From Planctomycetota bacterium (GTDB lineage Bacteria; Planctomycetota; UBA1135): a stretch of DNA of 64,000 nucleotides. Positions 63,608 to 64,000 of the stretch are shown here, piece by piece. The translations under genes and the position numbers were made by a program. The notes under the pieces are model-generated. The model had not been told where the DNA came from. It was given only the letters and a program-made list of their open reading frames with translations, and made no database searches. The stretch spans positions 1 through 64,000 of the forward strand of contig PAHY01000016.1 in NCBI GenBank assembly GCA_002705055.1, read 5' to 3'. Positions within the stretch are counted from its first letter, which is position 1; each line of letters opens with the position of its first letter.

Positions 63608-63978
63608 AGCTCGCCGATTCTTCGCCGCGAGCGCCCAGCCGCGTCTCCTTCCAGGGGGCGCGGCTTCTTTCTCGCGCTGTGGAAAACCTGGGGATCAGCA
63701 GGGGATTCGAGGCGGAATTGCTGGGCAAGAAGCCCGCCTTTCTGCACTCTGGAAGAGCCTCGGAACGGGGCTGTGCAGAACCCCGGAGTTCTCCCCGACC
63801 AGTCCACATCGACTCCCCAGCGCTTCCACCCTACTCCGTTCCACTTCGCACTACTTAAACCATTCCCGCAAAGAGACTTGCGGGCACTCACTCTGTCTTT
63901 CTCCACAGTCTGGCGGTGCCTATACTGTGAGGATGAGGAGTTCAATTGTGTACTCCCATTAAGGGAGCCTGACCTCCA
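63608..63978. other. oriC: Probable chromosomal origin region (oriC) in dnaA-dnaN intergenic
   Basis: Location plus near-consensus DnaA boxes: TGTGGAAAA 63678-63686, TGTGCAGAA 63772-63780, TTCTCCACA 63899-63907. Confidence 0.6.
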
Positions 63979-64000
63979 ATGAAGTTCCTGATCGACCGAC
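63979..64000 (+). CDS. dnaN: DNA polymerase III beta subunit, N-terminal start only (truncated by window)
   Basis: MKFLIDR... immediately downstream of dnaA/oriC. Confidence 0.65.

Noticed and set aside
1-64000. CRISPR arrays, IS elements, prophage, rRNA, tRNA
   Set aside because: No repeat-spacer pattern, transposase/integrase motifs, or recognisable RNA gene sequence seen by eye; a tRNAscan/Infernal run would be needed to exclude small RNAs.

Overview
This 64-kb, GC-rich bacterial chromosomal window is almost fully coding and lies next to the replication origin: dnaA, a probable oriC and the first codons of dnaN are at the right end. The lineage may be Planctomycetota-like, but that is a low-confidence guess. 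Main blocks: (1) desaturase 3' end and a heparinase II/III-like lipoprotein. (2) A ~16-kb minus-strand type IV pilus/type II secretion hybrid locus (2.9-18.8 kb) with minor pseudopilins, a TPR lipoprotein, secretin, PilC/GspF, PilB/GspE, PilP-, PilO- and fused PilM/N-like proteins, followed by a tandem array of nine pilin paralogs. (3) Housekeeping and metabolic genes: purF, mnmH, transaldolase, an ECF sigma cassette, lepB, mgtE, an HMGL-like lyase/synthase, ALDH, sulfatase, rsmB, fmt, trxA, scpA and an M50 protease. (4) A kdsD-kdsC-lptC/A-like-lptD-like-tatA run. (5) mog, an MBL RNase, rnhC, an acyltransferase, parB with an internal parS, an HPr-domain fusion protein, a sigma-70 factor, hemW, pyrF, parA, a cysteine desulfurase and dnaA/oriC. 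The most interesting features are the nine-member pilin array (near-identical 5' cassettes, divergent or extended 3' ends, hairpins at many junctions, recurrent TCTCAAcTTGAGA-like palindromes upstream of several members, and one member lacking the prepilin cleavage motif), an HPr domain fused to an unknown helical protein, a GspG-like tail on a secreted protein, and an 18-bp DnaA-box-containing sequence shared between the oriC region and a distant intergenic region. No database searches were run. Product names rest on motif recognition in the translations.
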